From Corynespora cassiicola (lineage: Eukaryota; Ascomycota; Dothideomycetes; Pleosporales; Corynesporascaceae), in contig JAEUWY010000002.1 of the NCBI GenBank assembly GCA_022059125.1, positions 3,410,001 to 3,474,000 of the forward strand: a stretch of 64,000 nt of DNA, written 5' to 3'. A model generated the notes under the pieces. That model was given only the letters and a program-made list of their open reading frames with translations. It was not told the DNA's origin and made no database searches. The position numbers and the translations under genes were made by a program. Below are positions 11,214 through 23,434 of the stretch, piece by piece (within the stretch, counting starts at the first letter, position 1; the number at the start of each line of letters is the position of its first letter).

Positions 11214-12707
11214 AGGCCGTGTGAAGGCGCTGCATGGCGACTTGGAGGGACATGCATGGATTTTCCCTTGAGTAGCAGTACCACGGCTGCTGGCAATCGT
11301 CGGCGGCGATGGGCGTGTGTGGGCGCGGTGCTGTGCGGTGCAGAGTGCGATGCTCAGCGTGCTGCCAGTAGCCCAGTAGCTCCGACCCCCTCAGCGCTAG
11401 CCCGCGCAAGCGCGCCCCCCTCGCCATGGCCCATTGTCCATCGTCCAGCCATCTGGCCCACTGCAGCCAGCGAGCAGCGAGCGAGCGCGTAGGCGCTGTT
11501 GGCGTGGCCCGACCGTGATTCCTCCAGGCCAACCCACGCCGGTGCGGCCGGCGGCCGAGGTGGACTCGGTGGTGGAAATCACGTCGTGGCCGTCGAGGCC
11601 GTCGAGGAGCACTTGCGGCCATCCACCTGCCCGTCTGGAATGGTTCGTCGGCAGTATGCCCATGTTGACGGCCGCCGGCCGCCCTCTGGTGGCTCGATAA
11701 CGCGTGCCGGCCGCCCAAACCGTAGCCGCGTCTCCAGGCGCCGTTCTCCAGCCTGCAAAAGCGCTCAGACGCGGGAGATGGTTCGCGCTACACTGCTCAG
11801 TCGGGGCCCGTGCGCGCTGAGGTGAACGCTAGGTGGGTAGCGCCGAGGGTCGAGCGTCTGTCCTGTCTGTCGTCTTGTTGCCTGGGGAGACATGACATTC
11901 ATTGACAGTCGTGTCGCCGCCGCTGGGCACCAGGCCGGTCGCCCCTTGAGGTCCGGATTAAGTTTGTGACGTCCGGCCCCTCTGTGACACCCAGAGCCCG
12001 CCATGTGGCGGCTGCAGATGGACGGTGGCATGTGCAGCAGCAGCAGCAGACAGACAGACGACGAGCACCACCAGCTCCACCAGCTCCAGCAGCACCGGCC
12101 GCCACAGGACCAGAGCAGCACGGAAATCGGCGTCGGCAGTCCGTGCGCGCTGGGGCCAGCCGCCAGAGTCAGTCGTCCGCGGGGGAGGCAGAGGGAGCGA
12201 CGAGGCGAGCGAGCTTGGACTCGCAGGGTGCACCGCACTAGGACCAAAATGCCACATTGGACTTTTGCATAGACTACATGAGCGGCCTCCGTCTGGAAAT
12301 GCCATGATGCCCCGCGAGCAGGAACGCTTCAATTTTGTGTGGAAAAAGACCCCAAAACGATCATGACCGTGATGCGACATGGTTGACCGTGCCCCGTGTA
12401 AACGCCGGTTAGCCGACCCGTCCCTTTTAGTGCCCATGGGCAACTCCTTTGCCGTGCTCGTCCCAATCGCGGCCGGCTCGATGGCTCGCTCGCTCGCTCG
12501 CTGGAAATAAGAATAGAAAGCAAAATCCTCGGGATCCCGTCCAGCCCGTCCTCGACTCTATCATCCATCCCCTCTGTCATGAGGCCATGGTGCGGATCGT
12601 CGTACGTCTAAATTACTGCTCTTCTTAAGGCGCGCCAAGCGGCGCCTCGACTCTCGATTGGCCGGGGTCTGCTGACCAAGGAAATCCAATTACCCTCGTC
12701 TGCTCGC

Positions 12708-14516
12708 TCAACTCACTGCCGTTGACGGCATCATGGTGCCGCGCTCGCGCAGCCTTCGTCCTTGCGGAGGGGGGGTCAATGGCGGCGTTATCGATGCCAT
12801 TGTCGGGATGGGAATCATTCGGATGTTGTCGTCCGTGTCGGCGCCCTCACGTGTGCCCCAGGTCGTCTGATGCCAGCCCAGTTAGCTCCAGGTCCGCCGT
12901 TGGCCGTCGTCGCATGCGGGGCTAACGTACCTCTGTGACTGTGATGCAGCCGTACAGCTTGATGAGATTGTGGAAGTACCCAAATAAGACCGAGACGGGA
13001 ACGAAGCGTACGTCGCCCGGGTTTCTTAACAAATGAGGAACTAGCTTGATCGTCTTGGAGAAGACGTAGTGTCCGAGGCAAAAGGCCCACAGCAGCGACC
13101 GCTGCCTCCTCTCGCGGGCCTGGAGCGGCTCCTGCTCGCCGTCCGGGTAATAGCCCGCCTCCCACAGCGCCAGGTAGAAGCACGCAAACATCAGGCAGTC
13201 GAACAAAAAGGCCCATTGCGTAATCGTCGTCTGGAACACGGCGTACAGCGACCATGGGTAATTCCTGTTGCGCGAGGGGTTAGCGATGCGCCCTTGTCGC
13301 CCATGAGTGCAGGGGATCGGAAGGAGTGCAGGATTGCACAAGGTGCAGGGGGGCCCTTGGCGTCCTAACGACACACAAAAGTTTCCCACACCCAGACGCG
13401 ACCACTTGAGGAGGGGGGGAGGGGGGGAGGGGGGGAAGGCAAGCACTTGGCTACTTACACCCACATATGCAGCTCGCTCAGGGAGGTCAGATTGCTCCTC
13501 CAGTTGCTGCGCACCCACCGCAGGCACTGCCGCAGGTATTTGGAGTCGTTCTCCAGCGTCGTCTCCACCTCGCACTCGCGGTGGTTTTGGATCTGGATCT
13601 TCCAGTCGTGCGAAAACAGCCATCGCGTGATGAAGTTGTCGTCGTCGGCGTTTAGGAAGTGGTCGCTGCCCCACGTCTCGTGCGTGAAGCCGTAGGTGAA
13701 GTTGGGGTCCTGCAAAATCTCTGACCGGTATGCCACGGCCCGCCCCGACAGGCATGGCAGTCCGCCGTCAATCCAGTTGCAGGCCGTGCAATCGAAGTTG
13801 CGGCGCACGAGGTAGATGGCTCCGAGGAATTCCCACAGGTTGGAGCGGTCCATCCGGCGCAGCTGCTGGTTCGTGCCAACCCCGCCCACTCGCGGGTCCT
13901 CAAAGGGGGCCAGCAGCCACTTGGTGAACTTCTCGGGCAGCCAGACGTCGTCGTCGAGCAGGAGCGTGATCTTGGTCTGGACCTCGGGAATGGCGCGGGA
14001 CAGCTGGCGGCGCTTGTTGGCCTGGCTGACGGACAGCACCTGGATGTTCTTGGGGCAGCCGAGCTCTTCGACCATCTGATACAGGCGCTTCACGCGCGAA
14101 TCGGGCGTGACCAGCAGCAGCTCAAAGGGCTCGCATCGGTAGGCCGTCTGGACGGTCTCTTTCAATTGTTGAATGTTCTCGGCAACCGTCGGTATGATGA
14201 CGGTCACGTCCTTGGATGTGATGGTCGGGTCGTCGACGGGCTGGATGGGCGTGTAGAGCCAATTCGCGGCCAGGTTGACCCATAGTCTGACATTGCGGAA
14301 CAGACTGTGAATGTTAGTACATGGAAGTCCTCAGCGGTGGTGGTGATGGTGGTGTGCGGTGTTTGTGGTGGCAGTGGCAGTGGTAGTGGTCAAGGGCTGT
14401 GGTGCTGGCGGGGTCGACGGGGTGGTCGAGGCCAAAAAGGCAGGTCAGACATACAAGAGTGCCAGGAAAATACAAAACCAACTCCAGTCCGGGAACATAA
14501 AGGACAAGGGAAACAT
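12708..14516 (-). CDS. Cps1-like family 2 glycosyltransferase (polysaccharide synthase), four exons
   Basis: Exons 14516..14455, 14304..13459, 13264..12931 and 12866..12708; 466 aa. All junctions keep frame; intron 1 has a perfect TACTAAC branch site. Exon 1 gives a hydrophobic N-terminus (MFPLSFMFPDWSWFCIFLAL), then a GT2 domain starting VTVIIPT. Catalytic landmarks are LLLDDDVWL (about 138-140), NADDDNFITRW (about 241-243) and QCLRW (280-284, the Q-x-x-R-W motif of processive synthases). Hydrophobic C-terminal segments follow, then TTWGTREGAD and a Pro-rich tail. Family members are plasma-membrane enzymes related to hyaluronan/capsule synthases; fungal relatives have been linked to hyphal surface polysaccharide and surface growth. 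The product polymer is unknown. The gene stands alone in about 17 kb of non-coding DNA. Confidence 0.85.
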
Positions 14517-17500
14517 GGTAACGATCAACGAACGTAACAAGAAAGGGGGCACTGCGGCGTGAAAACGAGGACGAAGATCACATTGATGGAGGGAAGAATC
14601 CGATGGTTCCCCGGGTGGGATGCGCCGGACTATATGTACTCAAGCCACATGTTTGCGGGCCCGGGCGGCGCGATGATGTTTCGCTTCCCGGCGCAGTTTA
14701 AGCTGCAGGAGATTTCTCTTAGCAGAATTTGGGGTAGTGGTTAACATGGCTGGAGCATGAGGTAGTTGCAAAAATCCAGAGGGCGACCGGGGGGGCCGGC
14801 CGGTTCGGGGCTAGCAGGATGCACCACCCACCTAAGGCGTCATGCTTGGATCCCGCTGCCCGCAAGCCGTTGACTACGTGCATATTTGGCTGAGGCCACC
14901 CTTGCGCACGCTCCAGGGATCGTCTGCATCGCGCGCGCACCTCGTCGACCAGCCCGTGTGGGCAGCCGCCCCGCGCTCGGCCTGGCAGCACGGCGCGCAC
15001 GAGACGCCAGACCGGCAGCCCTCCCTGCCATCACCCCATCAGCGACGCCGTGCGGCTGATGATCGAAGGGCCAATATATCTGCCCCCCCCCCCTTGGCAC
15101 AGCTGGCGCGTCAATCTGAGATCAGGGCATGTCTAGACTGCACTAAACGTGTGTAAGCGCTGCAAGCGTGTCCTGACGGCAAGCGTGCCCGATAGGCGCT
15201 GTGCTATGGGGCCTGCCCGGCCTGCCATGGAGCCTGCTATGGAGCCATGGGCCCCAGAGCCACCACCGGCCCCAGAGGCCCCAAAGGCCCCAGGGCGATG
15301 CCGTCGGCTAAACCGATGCAATATTGCTTCGAGTCGTCCCCCCCGCCGCTGGCCAACAGGAGAAATTCGCTGCGCGTGGCTGCCAGCAGCCGTGTCGAAT
15401 GGCGTGCGTCTGGTGCTGCTCTCGCCGTTAGCACAGCGTCGCCGCCGTGGCCGCTGACGCCGAAAAGCCTCAACACCACCCGCCGCCGTACTCTGTACTT
15501 GGCTACCGGTCTCAGCCATGCGAGCCCGCCCGGCTGCCCGCCGCCCTGCTCCTTTGCCCGGACTGACTTCCCCATGCGGCCGCGAGGGCCTCGTCCTCCG
15601 CGCTGCCTCGCCCTGTGGATGATTGTCCACAATCAATATCTGCCACCCCCAACCCGGGCCAACACATTCGGTCGGCGCGCGGGCGAGGTACCTGCCTGCC
15701 TCTTCCCATCGGCTGAAGACGCTGTCCGTCCGCGCCTGCTGGCGAAACTAATTCAAGCTCATGTCTGCATCTGCTGGGGGTCGACTTCTGATCTGCAGCG
15801 GCCCGCGGACGACCCTTCCCCGCCCAATGGCCGTGCAAAGGGCCTGTTGGAATCTATGCACAAAAGCGAATTTATATGATGGCGCTGCGCCCTAGGGCCA
15901 CGGCGCTGCGAGCTGCGAGCGATCGAGAAGGTAGTCCTGCATCATTCTAGCTCTTCTGCTGCACCAGTTTTTCCCTTCCATTTTCCCTTCGGAACTGAGG
16001 GCGCGCTGCAGCTTCGGAACGGAGGCCCTGATCAGTCTCGCCATTGTTCCCCCCTGCTGCGCAGACGATGCCTCGATGCCTTGCAAGTGCCCTTCCAACC
16101 GAGCCACTCTGCCCTTGACCACGGAATTCACGTGTGCATAAAACATACACTGCCAGGCCGAGCATGCCGTTGTGAGCCTAGTTCGCGCAGAAAGCGCCTC
16201 AATCGGCCTTCGTTTCGCCTCGAGCCGTTGCTGGCGCTGCAGACGTCGAAGACATGTCGTCTGGAGTCCCCATGGGCGTGCCTGGCCAGTTGCGTCATAT
16301 TATCCAGAGATCTCTTGCATGCGGATGGTCTTCCGCTTCCACGCGAAATGCGAGGAACCGGTAGCCGTATCCCTATATGGAAGCATATGAGAAGTGTGCA
16401 TAAGGTGCACCCTCTGCTGTCTCCGGCCCTGAGCACCGGCCACCCTGCTCTCCACGCGCGTGGGAGCACAGATGAGGCTTGGGGCAGAGGTCAGAGCCTC
16501 CAGGTTTCCCGAGACCCCTTCATTAGTGCCAACGTCGCCGCCGCTAAGGCATCCTCATTGTCGACGTGTCCCTGATTTGAGTGTGTCCATGATCTGCCTT
16601 CGTTTGTACGTCCCCTCGAAACGGCAGTGGATCGTTACCTCGCATGTCGATGCTCAGCTATCCCCAATCTCCACCGAACCACGGCTCCAACCAGGTCGCC
16701 CAAGTGCAAATTTGATTTTGTCTCAAGCAAGAGAAGGACAGAAACGTCTTCACCCAACCCCCCAGCTGCTTGCAGCTCCGCCGATTGACCTCATGTCGAA
16801 GCAGCCATTCTACCCCCCGCGCCATGAGCCATCAATGTGGCCTTCTGCATCGACCAAGCAAGAACAGCCGGGGTCCCTAATTTGGAAGCCCATCGAGTGA
16901 CATTCAGTCGGGTCGCTTTCAGCACTGTTGAATCCCTCTGGATTAGCCCGGAAAGAGCTGCTCCACGGAGCCTGGCATCAGTTACCGAAAAGACATGTGA
17001 ATCGACGCCCCTTCATTAACCGGACAAATTATGACCTGAGGCTCCCTCGGAAAACCGCTTTATCTTGGAGCGCGCCCGGAGGTGGGAATAAGCCCCGAAC
17101 GGTGAAGACTGGCGGCTGCAATTGTAAGTCGGAGCGGCTAATTGGACCTGCATTATGCAGGAGAGATTTGGTTGCAAAATTTTTTGAAGAGTTGAGAGAC
17201 AAAGGCACGCGAGATTAACGTTGCGTTGGAGACATTATGCCCGTTGCAAAAAGGGAGCGGAGGTGTGCATGAGAACGAACTCGATGGAACGAGGGAGAGC
17301 TCACAGTTCAGCAAGAAAGAGAAAAAAAAAAAGACTCGGTGACCTCAGCATCGTCATACCTTGGGTTGAGCCAAGTCGATATTTGGACGGAGCCCATCAC
17401 GCCCACGCCCACACACACACGCGCGCATCGATGGCCCTATTGGGGTGGATCATTGTTTTCTCTCGATTCTGTGCGTTCAGGGGTAGCAACACCGACGATG

Positions 17501-20500
17501 CCGCCGATTCACGAAGCCGACGCTGAAGGCCAGCAATCGACACAGCTAGACTGGAGATGCAAAACGGGGCATAGAGCTGAATCCAATTCAGGTTTGCGCC
17601 TCGCGGGTCGCAGTGGAGTTGTCGAATACGGCCCGAATGGCAGTGCACCTGGCAGACGTAGCTGGGTTACTATCCAGCATCAGTACCACGGCGGCGCACG
17701 TCGACGGCTCCCAGAGCCGGCCTGCCATGGTCTTGTCAGTCAACGGATGGGTCCGTCACGTCGTTGCTGCAACCTCAGCAAAAGGTCTCCTGAGTCAGTC
17801 GGCGAAGGGGGCAGCTCAGGATATCAAGCGTGCACCAGACGCATGCGGCCAGCGACGACGACGCAGCCCGCGAGGATTGACCGGTCGGAGTGGGCTGGGG
17901 CCGTGGCTTGATGACTGCATGTCGCGGGTGGGTTGCTCAGGTCGACGTTGACGTCGATGAGGGGGGGTGGGTGGCACACACGAACGACAGCTCACGCTTA
18001 TTTAGCGTATATCACAGTCCACCGAAACGGCCAAGTGTCCCGAGGTACCCCAAGCCGTCGAGGCCTCGCTGAGGAAGCAGCAACTGCGGCTCGACGGGGA
18101 CGGAAGGCGCGTTAGTCACGACGCCTGCGTGCTGCTGCTCCTCGACCACCACCGCCCCCATCACCACGCCTCCAGCGCCTCCAGCGCCGCCGCCGCCGTC
18201 GCGACCAGCACGAACAGCACCAGCAACACCACCGGCGAGAGGAGCACGGCGATGGCCTGCTGCTGCCATGTCCGCCCGGTACAACAGCGGCAAGCCGCCC
18301 ACAGCGCGCCCACAGGCGGGCCTAGCAGCAAACAGCAAAGCGCGAGGGCAAGGGTCTGCGTCGTGGTCCCGATGCCAGGCCAGCGAGGGCGAGGGTACCC
18401 CAGGCTGTTGGGTCCGCCGGCCAGAGTTGCACACTTGCAGACGACATCTGCTCCCGCACCCTGTCTCTCGCTATGGCTGCAGAGCCTTCCCCACAGTCGC
18501 GCAACCACAGAGGGCTCTGCCAAGCGCCAGGCCTGGACAGACACACAGACTGACGACGGCCCAGCTGGCCCAACTGGCCCAGCTAGCACCCTTTTGGGCC
18601 CTCGACAGACGACGCCTCACCGAGGCTGGCAAGCTGGGCGATCTCGACAGCTTGCAGTCGGATGACCTGCATGGCCCGCCGCCGCGACTGTGCCTCTGGC
18701 CTCGCCTGTCATGTCACGCCTGCGCGGGGGGAGGGGACCAATCTGTCCGAGATCCCGCGAGCAGGCCAGCTCTTAAGATTCGGCCAACCTTAAGCTTCGG
18801 CGGCAATGCCAGTTCGCGCATCCTGCATACACGGGCGTCCACCTCGAAATGAGCCCCGTCTGCCTCTGCCCCCCCCGCTGGCTCGATTCCTGTTGGTCAC
18901 CCAAGCCCTTGTTTTCTGCTGAACGGTGTGAAGCCCTTCAGCTGTGCGTGCTCCTTCTGCGGCCGGAATCAGAGTAGGCCAATCCGTACCCCCATTCCGT
19001 CACTGCAATCTGCGTCCCGTTGATCTTACTCACATATGTTCTGGCAGCAACTCTGGTGCATACGTCGACGGGGCGATTACGGCGCTCACCTCGCCTGCCA
19101 AAAAAAAAACTTCTTCTCGAGCCTCAGATGCATGCGCTGAGTGTCTGACTTCTCCGTCATCGACGTTACGTCACGCGGGGGAGGGAGGAACCACCAGACG
19201 ACACCCTGTCCTAAAGTGGATTCACGCTAAGTCTGACAGCCATGGCAGACGGCGATCTTGATGTCGTACATATAGCATACGCTAAGGACATAGCGCTCCT
19301 CCATTGCCGCCAGTTGATTGGCAATGTCAAGCCGTACACGCCTCGCCGCAGCTGGAAGCCTCTGAAACTGCCGCACCTTGTCTCTACCTGTTTGTTCGTT
19401 TTTCTTTCATGCTCAGTGGCTTAGGGAGACTCACTGGGCCACCTCAGCTGGGCCACGAGGTCTAGCATCACACAGCAGGAAAATGAGCATCGTGTGGTCC
19501 CTTTTTTGTCCATCTCCCATGGGTACGCTCGACTCACATCAACAACTGATGGCCCATGTGGCTATCAAGGCTCAAGGCTCCCATTTCTTCTTGCGCTTTG
19601 CGTCAAATTTACCGTCAATGTTAGAAAGAGACAGTCGCATTGGATAATGCAACGTGCGGGATGTGATTTAACATCAAAGACGGTTTCCAGAAAGGGGTGC
19701 GCACAGGCGAGTTCTCCCTCTGTGGTACCGAGCACGCCGTTGAGCTAGGGACGGATCAACCGGGAGATCACTAGTCTCCAGCACTACGATGCCTCGGCGA
19801 GGCGTCAGTACGAGTTCAGGAATTCTATTCCCGGCGCAAGTTTGCCTCACTGTTCAAGTCTATAGATGGGTAAGCTGCATCGTTAGGCGTATTGACACTT
19901 CTAGATCCAGTCACCCACATCTCCACCATGTAAAGCACTACACCTCTACCGAGAAAAAATATTCGCTCAGGATTGTTGAGAAAGGCTCTGCACCAACACA
20001 GAGCCTACAGATTCGAGTGCGTCATATCAATGCATGTCATTAAAGGATCTCATGTAACCAAAAACTAGTGGCCAGGGGTTCTCGCCCATTCTCCCACGAC
20101 ATTTAACCGCATGGAAGGCGGAAGAAGCTAGATTTGTGGGTGTGGAATCCGAAAACCAGTAGGAACCCAAGAGTTGGGAAGAATTAATACGAAGCCAGGA
20201 ATCCACCCCCCACATGTGAAGGCCTGGAGCACACCATATTACTTTTCACCACACCCACCCGCAGCTTTGGATGCGGACTCATCGCACGAGGGAAAGCCAC
20301 CCGAAGGCTTCCCTTCCGCCTCGTCGCGAAAGCCTAATCAAGGTCCAGTCCTGCAGCCCAGGTTCCACAGCCGAAGAGGCATGCACGATTTCATCCACGT
20401 TTCTTGGCCATGGAACGCCTGTGGCGGTTACCGTGGAGCCACAAGGCTGTCATTGCACACGCAAGAAAACTCTATTTCAAGTGTCATGCGCGCAACGCGG

Positions 20501-22834
20501 CAACACGATGTAGTGGCCCACAGCCCGTGATGCGCTGCCAGCTAAGCTGGATGTTGAGCGCCCCGGGCTCGGTTTTTGAATGTCTGGACCATTTCTTTGG
20601 GTCGTTGTCTCGATTAGGTCGAATGATTGAGGCAGTGCTTAACTGCAGGCCTGTTGGGGGGAGGGAGGGGGTAAAAAAAATCTTTGTGATTAATACAACC
20701 GTTCGACTCGACAACGACCGCCTGCTGCCCTTCGGCACGAGATGCAGGGCCCTGTCCTTCCCAGCCAGAAACAGTAGGCTAGCGCTGTCACCCGAGTCCC
20801 TCACTGTGATTCACCAATATGGTCTTCAAACTTAACATTCTATGGGAAAATGCGACTCGTCATCTTTTCCATCATCTTGATAGCAGAATGCGAGGGATCC
20901 TTGTCCCAAGAACCCTGATGCTACTCCTCCACTTATGTTGTATCGCTTCACCCACAGCTTGACTGCAGACGTACGCAGCACTTCGCCGTCCATACCTATC
21001 GACACACCTTATCATCGGCTCGAATGACCAGATCGCGATTAGAAACGGAAGTGGCGGGTCTCAGACCGTCTGTGGAGCTGCAGGGTCAACGAAGCGGAAG
21101 CCACTGGAATGCACGGCATTTTAGCAGCACCTGCTGCTAAATGTGGGGTGAGCAAGTACGAAAGTTGTGCAACATAGTCGCGTCACCATTAGGCACGTTG
21201 CGGTCGTGCTCCCCTCAAGAAGCAAGCATACGGCACGATATCTCATTCGGCGTTTTTCACCGACCCATACGTCGAAACTTTACTGACATGGCGTTGCAGA
21301 AAAAGCACCTGGCTCGATTGTAAAGGATTATTAAGCTGACAATGATCCAGAATCCTGCAAAGACTCTATACCCATATACGGAAGAGCTATAGCGCTCCGA
21401 TTTGACTTGAAACTGGAGGGCGCGCTTACCAACGTCACCATTATAGGGCTGGAATACGAAATCGTGGCGATATACACGATCGAACAGATTTAGACAGACT
21501 AGTTCACTCGAATTCTATGCTGGACCATGACTCTAAATTGCCACCGCTCGTTCCCGATGCTGTGCACGAATGTGACACAACGTCCCACCCCTTGAAGTAA
21601 AAAAAAATATCCAAATTGGCCGCCACCGTTGGGAGCAGACCCTGCAGGAGGACTAGCTCATGCAGAAATTCATTGGCAAAGACCCTTGTGATACGCCGCG
21701 GAAAGGCACGATCATGCGGAATGATGACCCAGCGATTTCTGGGCGCCATAAGCAGAGGGGCTCGGGGTCGCGCGGGCAAGACCAATACATGGTGTGTACG
21801 CGGCTCCAAAAAATCGCGCTAGTCGCACAATGATCTGCTCCACGAGCTTACTGCCTATAGTCACATCGAGTCTTATTACCCCAGGCGAAATTTTGAGTTT
21901 GACGTTGCCGCAGGTCACGAGAGTCCGCAAGAGAGCAAAAGACATCGGTATCCCCGGAATGAGTTCTCAAATTGAGCCGGCGCTCCCGGTGTCAGACCAA
22001 TGCCCCTCCAAATGATGATATGCGCCCTTGCACACATAGCCGCCGCCACAAAGCATGCTCAAACGCACTTGTGTGGATTTCTCATGACACAAGAATCCAT
22101 TTATCTCATAGTGGCAACAACAACGAGACTCATGTGCCGACTGAGCTGAACACCTGCAACTGCTACCGCACTCAGGTCTTTACCGCGTCAAAAATTTTGA
22201 TCGATATACCCGTATATGCGACGATAATGGCGCAGAAGAGCAGATCACTGAAGGGGTCCCCCACTGCATAAGGGACCGAAGAGTGTATGAAGGACGACGG
22301 CGATGCGCAGCGGGAGATGCGATCTCCCTCAGTTGCGTAGTGGACACGAATGAGATCGATTAACGGTGTCCTCCTGACCCCTTCTTGAGCCGTTGCATAC
22401 CGCCACCGATTCACTGCGCAATTCCGTCAAGGATGAGGCCTTGGGACATAGCCGCCGATATCCTTCGTTGAGCTGCATGTCCTTGAGTTTTGTCGCGTGA
22501 ACATCATTTCCTCCTTGCTTTTTTTACTACGGCGGGTACGGCTTGCCCAGCCACCACTCACAATCGGGCATGACCAACCCCCCTTTTCGAAACCTCGGCA
22601 CGATCTCTTAAATGCTGTTCTCTGGAATGGATATTAGCATCTAAGAATGATGATCATTTCGAAAGGTGCTCCTTTCATATGCGAATTAGCTGTTACGTGT
22701 GGTCAGTCTGCTGGGCATCGGAAGCCGTGCCAAGGTGTTTGCATGTTCCCGACCTTTAGCTCCTATGCGACTTCCTGCGGGCTTTAAACTTCGTTTCATC
22801 ACATATATGTATCCTTTCAGAGAATCAAACTATC
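14517..22834. other. Long gene-free region upstream of the GT2 gene
   Basis: About 8.3 kb. The first half (to about 18.9 kb) is GC-rich with many overlapping low-complexity open frames on both strands; the second half is nearer balanced composition with only short frames. I could not build a spliced gene, and saw no 5S, tRNA or transposase signature before 22.8 kb. Part of it must be the promoter of the GT2 gene. Long non-coding RNAs or decayed repeats cannot be excluded by eye. Confidence 0.5.
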
Positions 22835-22953
22835 ACATACGACCATAGGACAGTGAAATCAGAGCTTCCCGTTCGCTCAGCTGAACTTAAGCACTGTACC
22901 GGCGGATTAGTAGTTGGGTGGGTGACCACCAGCGAATCCCCGCTGTTGTATGT
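22835..22953 (+). rRNA. 5S ribosomal RNA
   Basis: A 119-nt match to the Pezizomycotina 5S pattern. It begins ACATACGACCATAGG and ends TGTTGTATGT, so the terminal ACATAC/GTATGT stem is perfect. Helix II pairs GGACAGT with ACTGTACC. The conserved internal-promoter and loop stretch TAGTAGTTGGGTGGGTGACC and the AGCGAATCCC segment are present. A run of T (22953-22960) directly after it is a good RNA polymerase III terminator. Single dispersed 5S genes are typical of filamentous ascomycetes. The copy looks intact; the only deviation I noticed is GTTCGCTC where GTCCGCTC is common. Confidence 0.93.
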
Positions 22954-22960
22954 TTTTTTT
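22953..22960 (+). terminator. Pol III T-run terminator of the 5S gene
   Basis: Eight consecutive T residues overlap the last base of the 5S rRNA gene. Confidence 0.8.
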
Positions 22961-23434
22961 ACCTTTCTAGGTTCTGAGTAAAGTAAGACAAGTTGCAAGA
23001 TGGCGTGACACTGGTTTAAACAGTCAAGTAGGTGGTGGCAACCCTTTTTGTTAGATGCTATAGTTGGACTATATAATGCGAAAGACCAAGGCTCGGTAAG
23101 GTGGCCCTAGTGCTGCTGAACCCTTCCCAATCGCCACTTATGTCAATCTTTGTGCCCCTACGCATAAATGGGTCTACTCAGGCGAGGCGACAGGCCTGTT
23201 GTGTATCTCTTTTGTGAAGCGAATGCCCCCCAGGGGCCACTCAAGCGTTGATTCAGAATTTAATAATGCAAGGGAAAGGGTTTCTAAAAAGGCCCTCTTA
23301 TTATTACTCTTCTTCACCCAACATACGCATCTCGTGTTTTAAGCCGGGTAGTGGCTTATGAGCTTTCGTTTCGTGATGCCCATAATTTGTATATTGTACA
23401 TCTTTCTAGTGTTGATTTAAGCTCCAAGAAATGA
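22961..23434. other. Intergenic between 5S rRNA and membrane-protein gene
   Basis: About 470 bp, AT-rich. It contains the 3' side of the minus-strand gene; nothing else recognised. Confidence 0.5.

Larger units (their letters stand above)
4256..12707. other. Long gene-free region with dense simple repeats
   Basis: About 8.45 kb with no gene I can support. It contains the promoter side of the lactonase gene (leftmost part), a belt of microsatellites at 5.1-8.4 kb (listed separately), a GGTGCT tract near 11.15 kb and GC-rich DNA downstream of the GT2 gene. Open frames of 70-260 codons occur on both strands, often overlapping. They are low in complexity (poly-Thr/His, Arg/Ala/Pro) and lack domains or a consistent splice model, as expected of repeat-rich, GC-rich non-coding DNA. 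Confidence 0.55.

Noticed and set aside
10924..11718. 264-codon minus-strand frame with Ser-Thr and Ala-Pro runs
   Set aside because: The core is the GGTGCT repeat; the remainder is GC-rich with several overlapping frames. No domain.
15133..15879. Overlapping frames of 130-210 codons on both strands
   Set aside because: Gly/Ala/Pro/Arg-rich translations in all frames, as expected from high GC; no splice model or domain.
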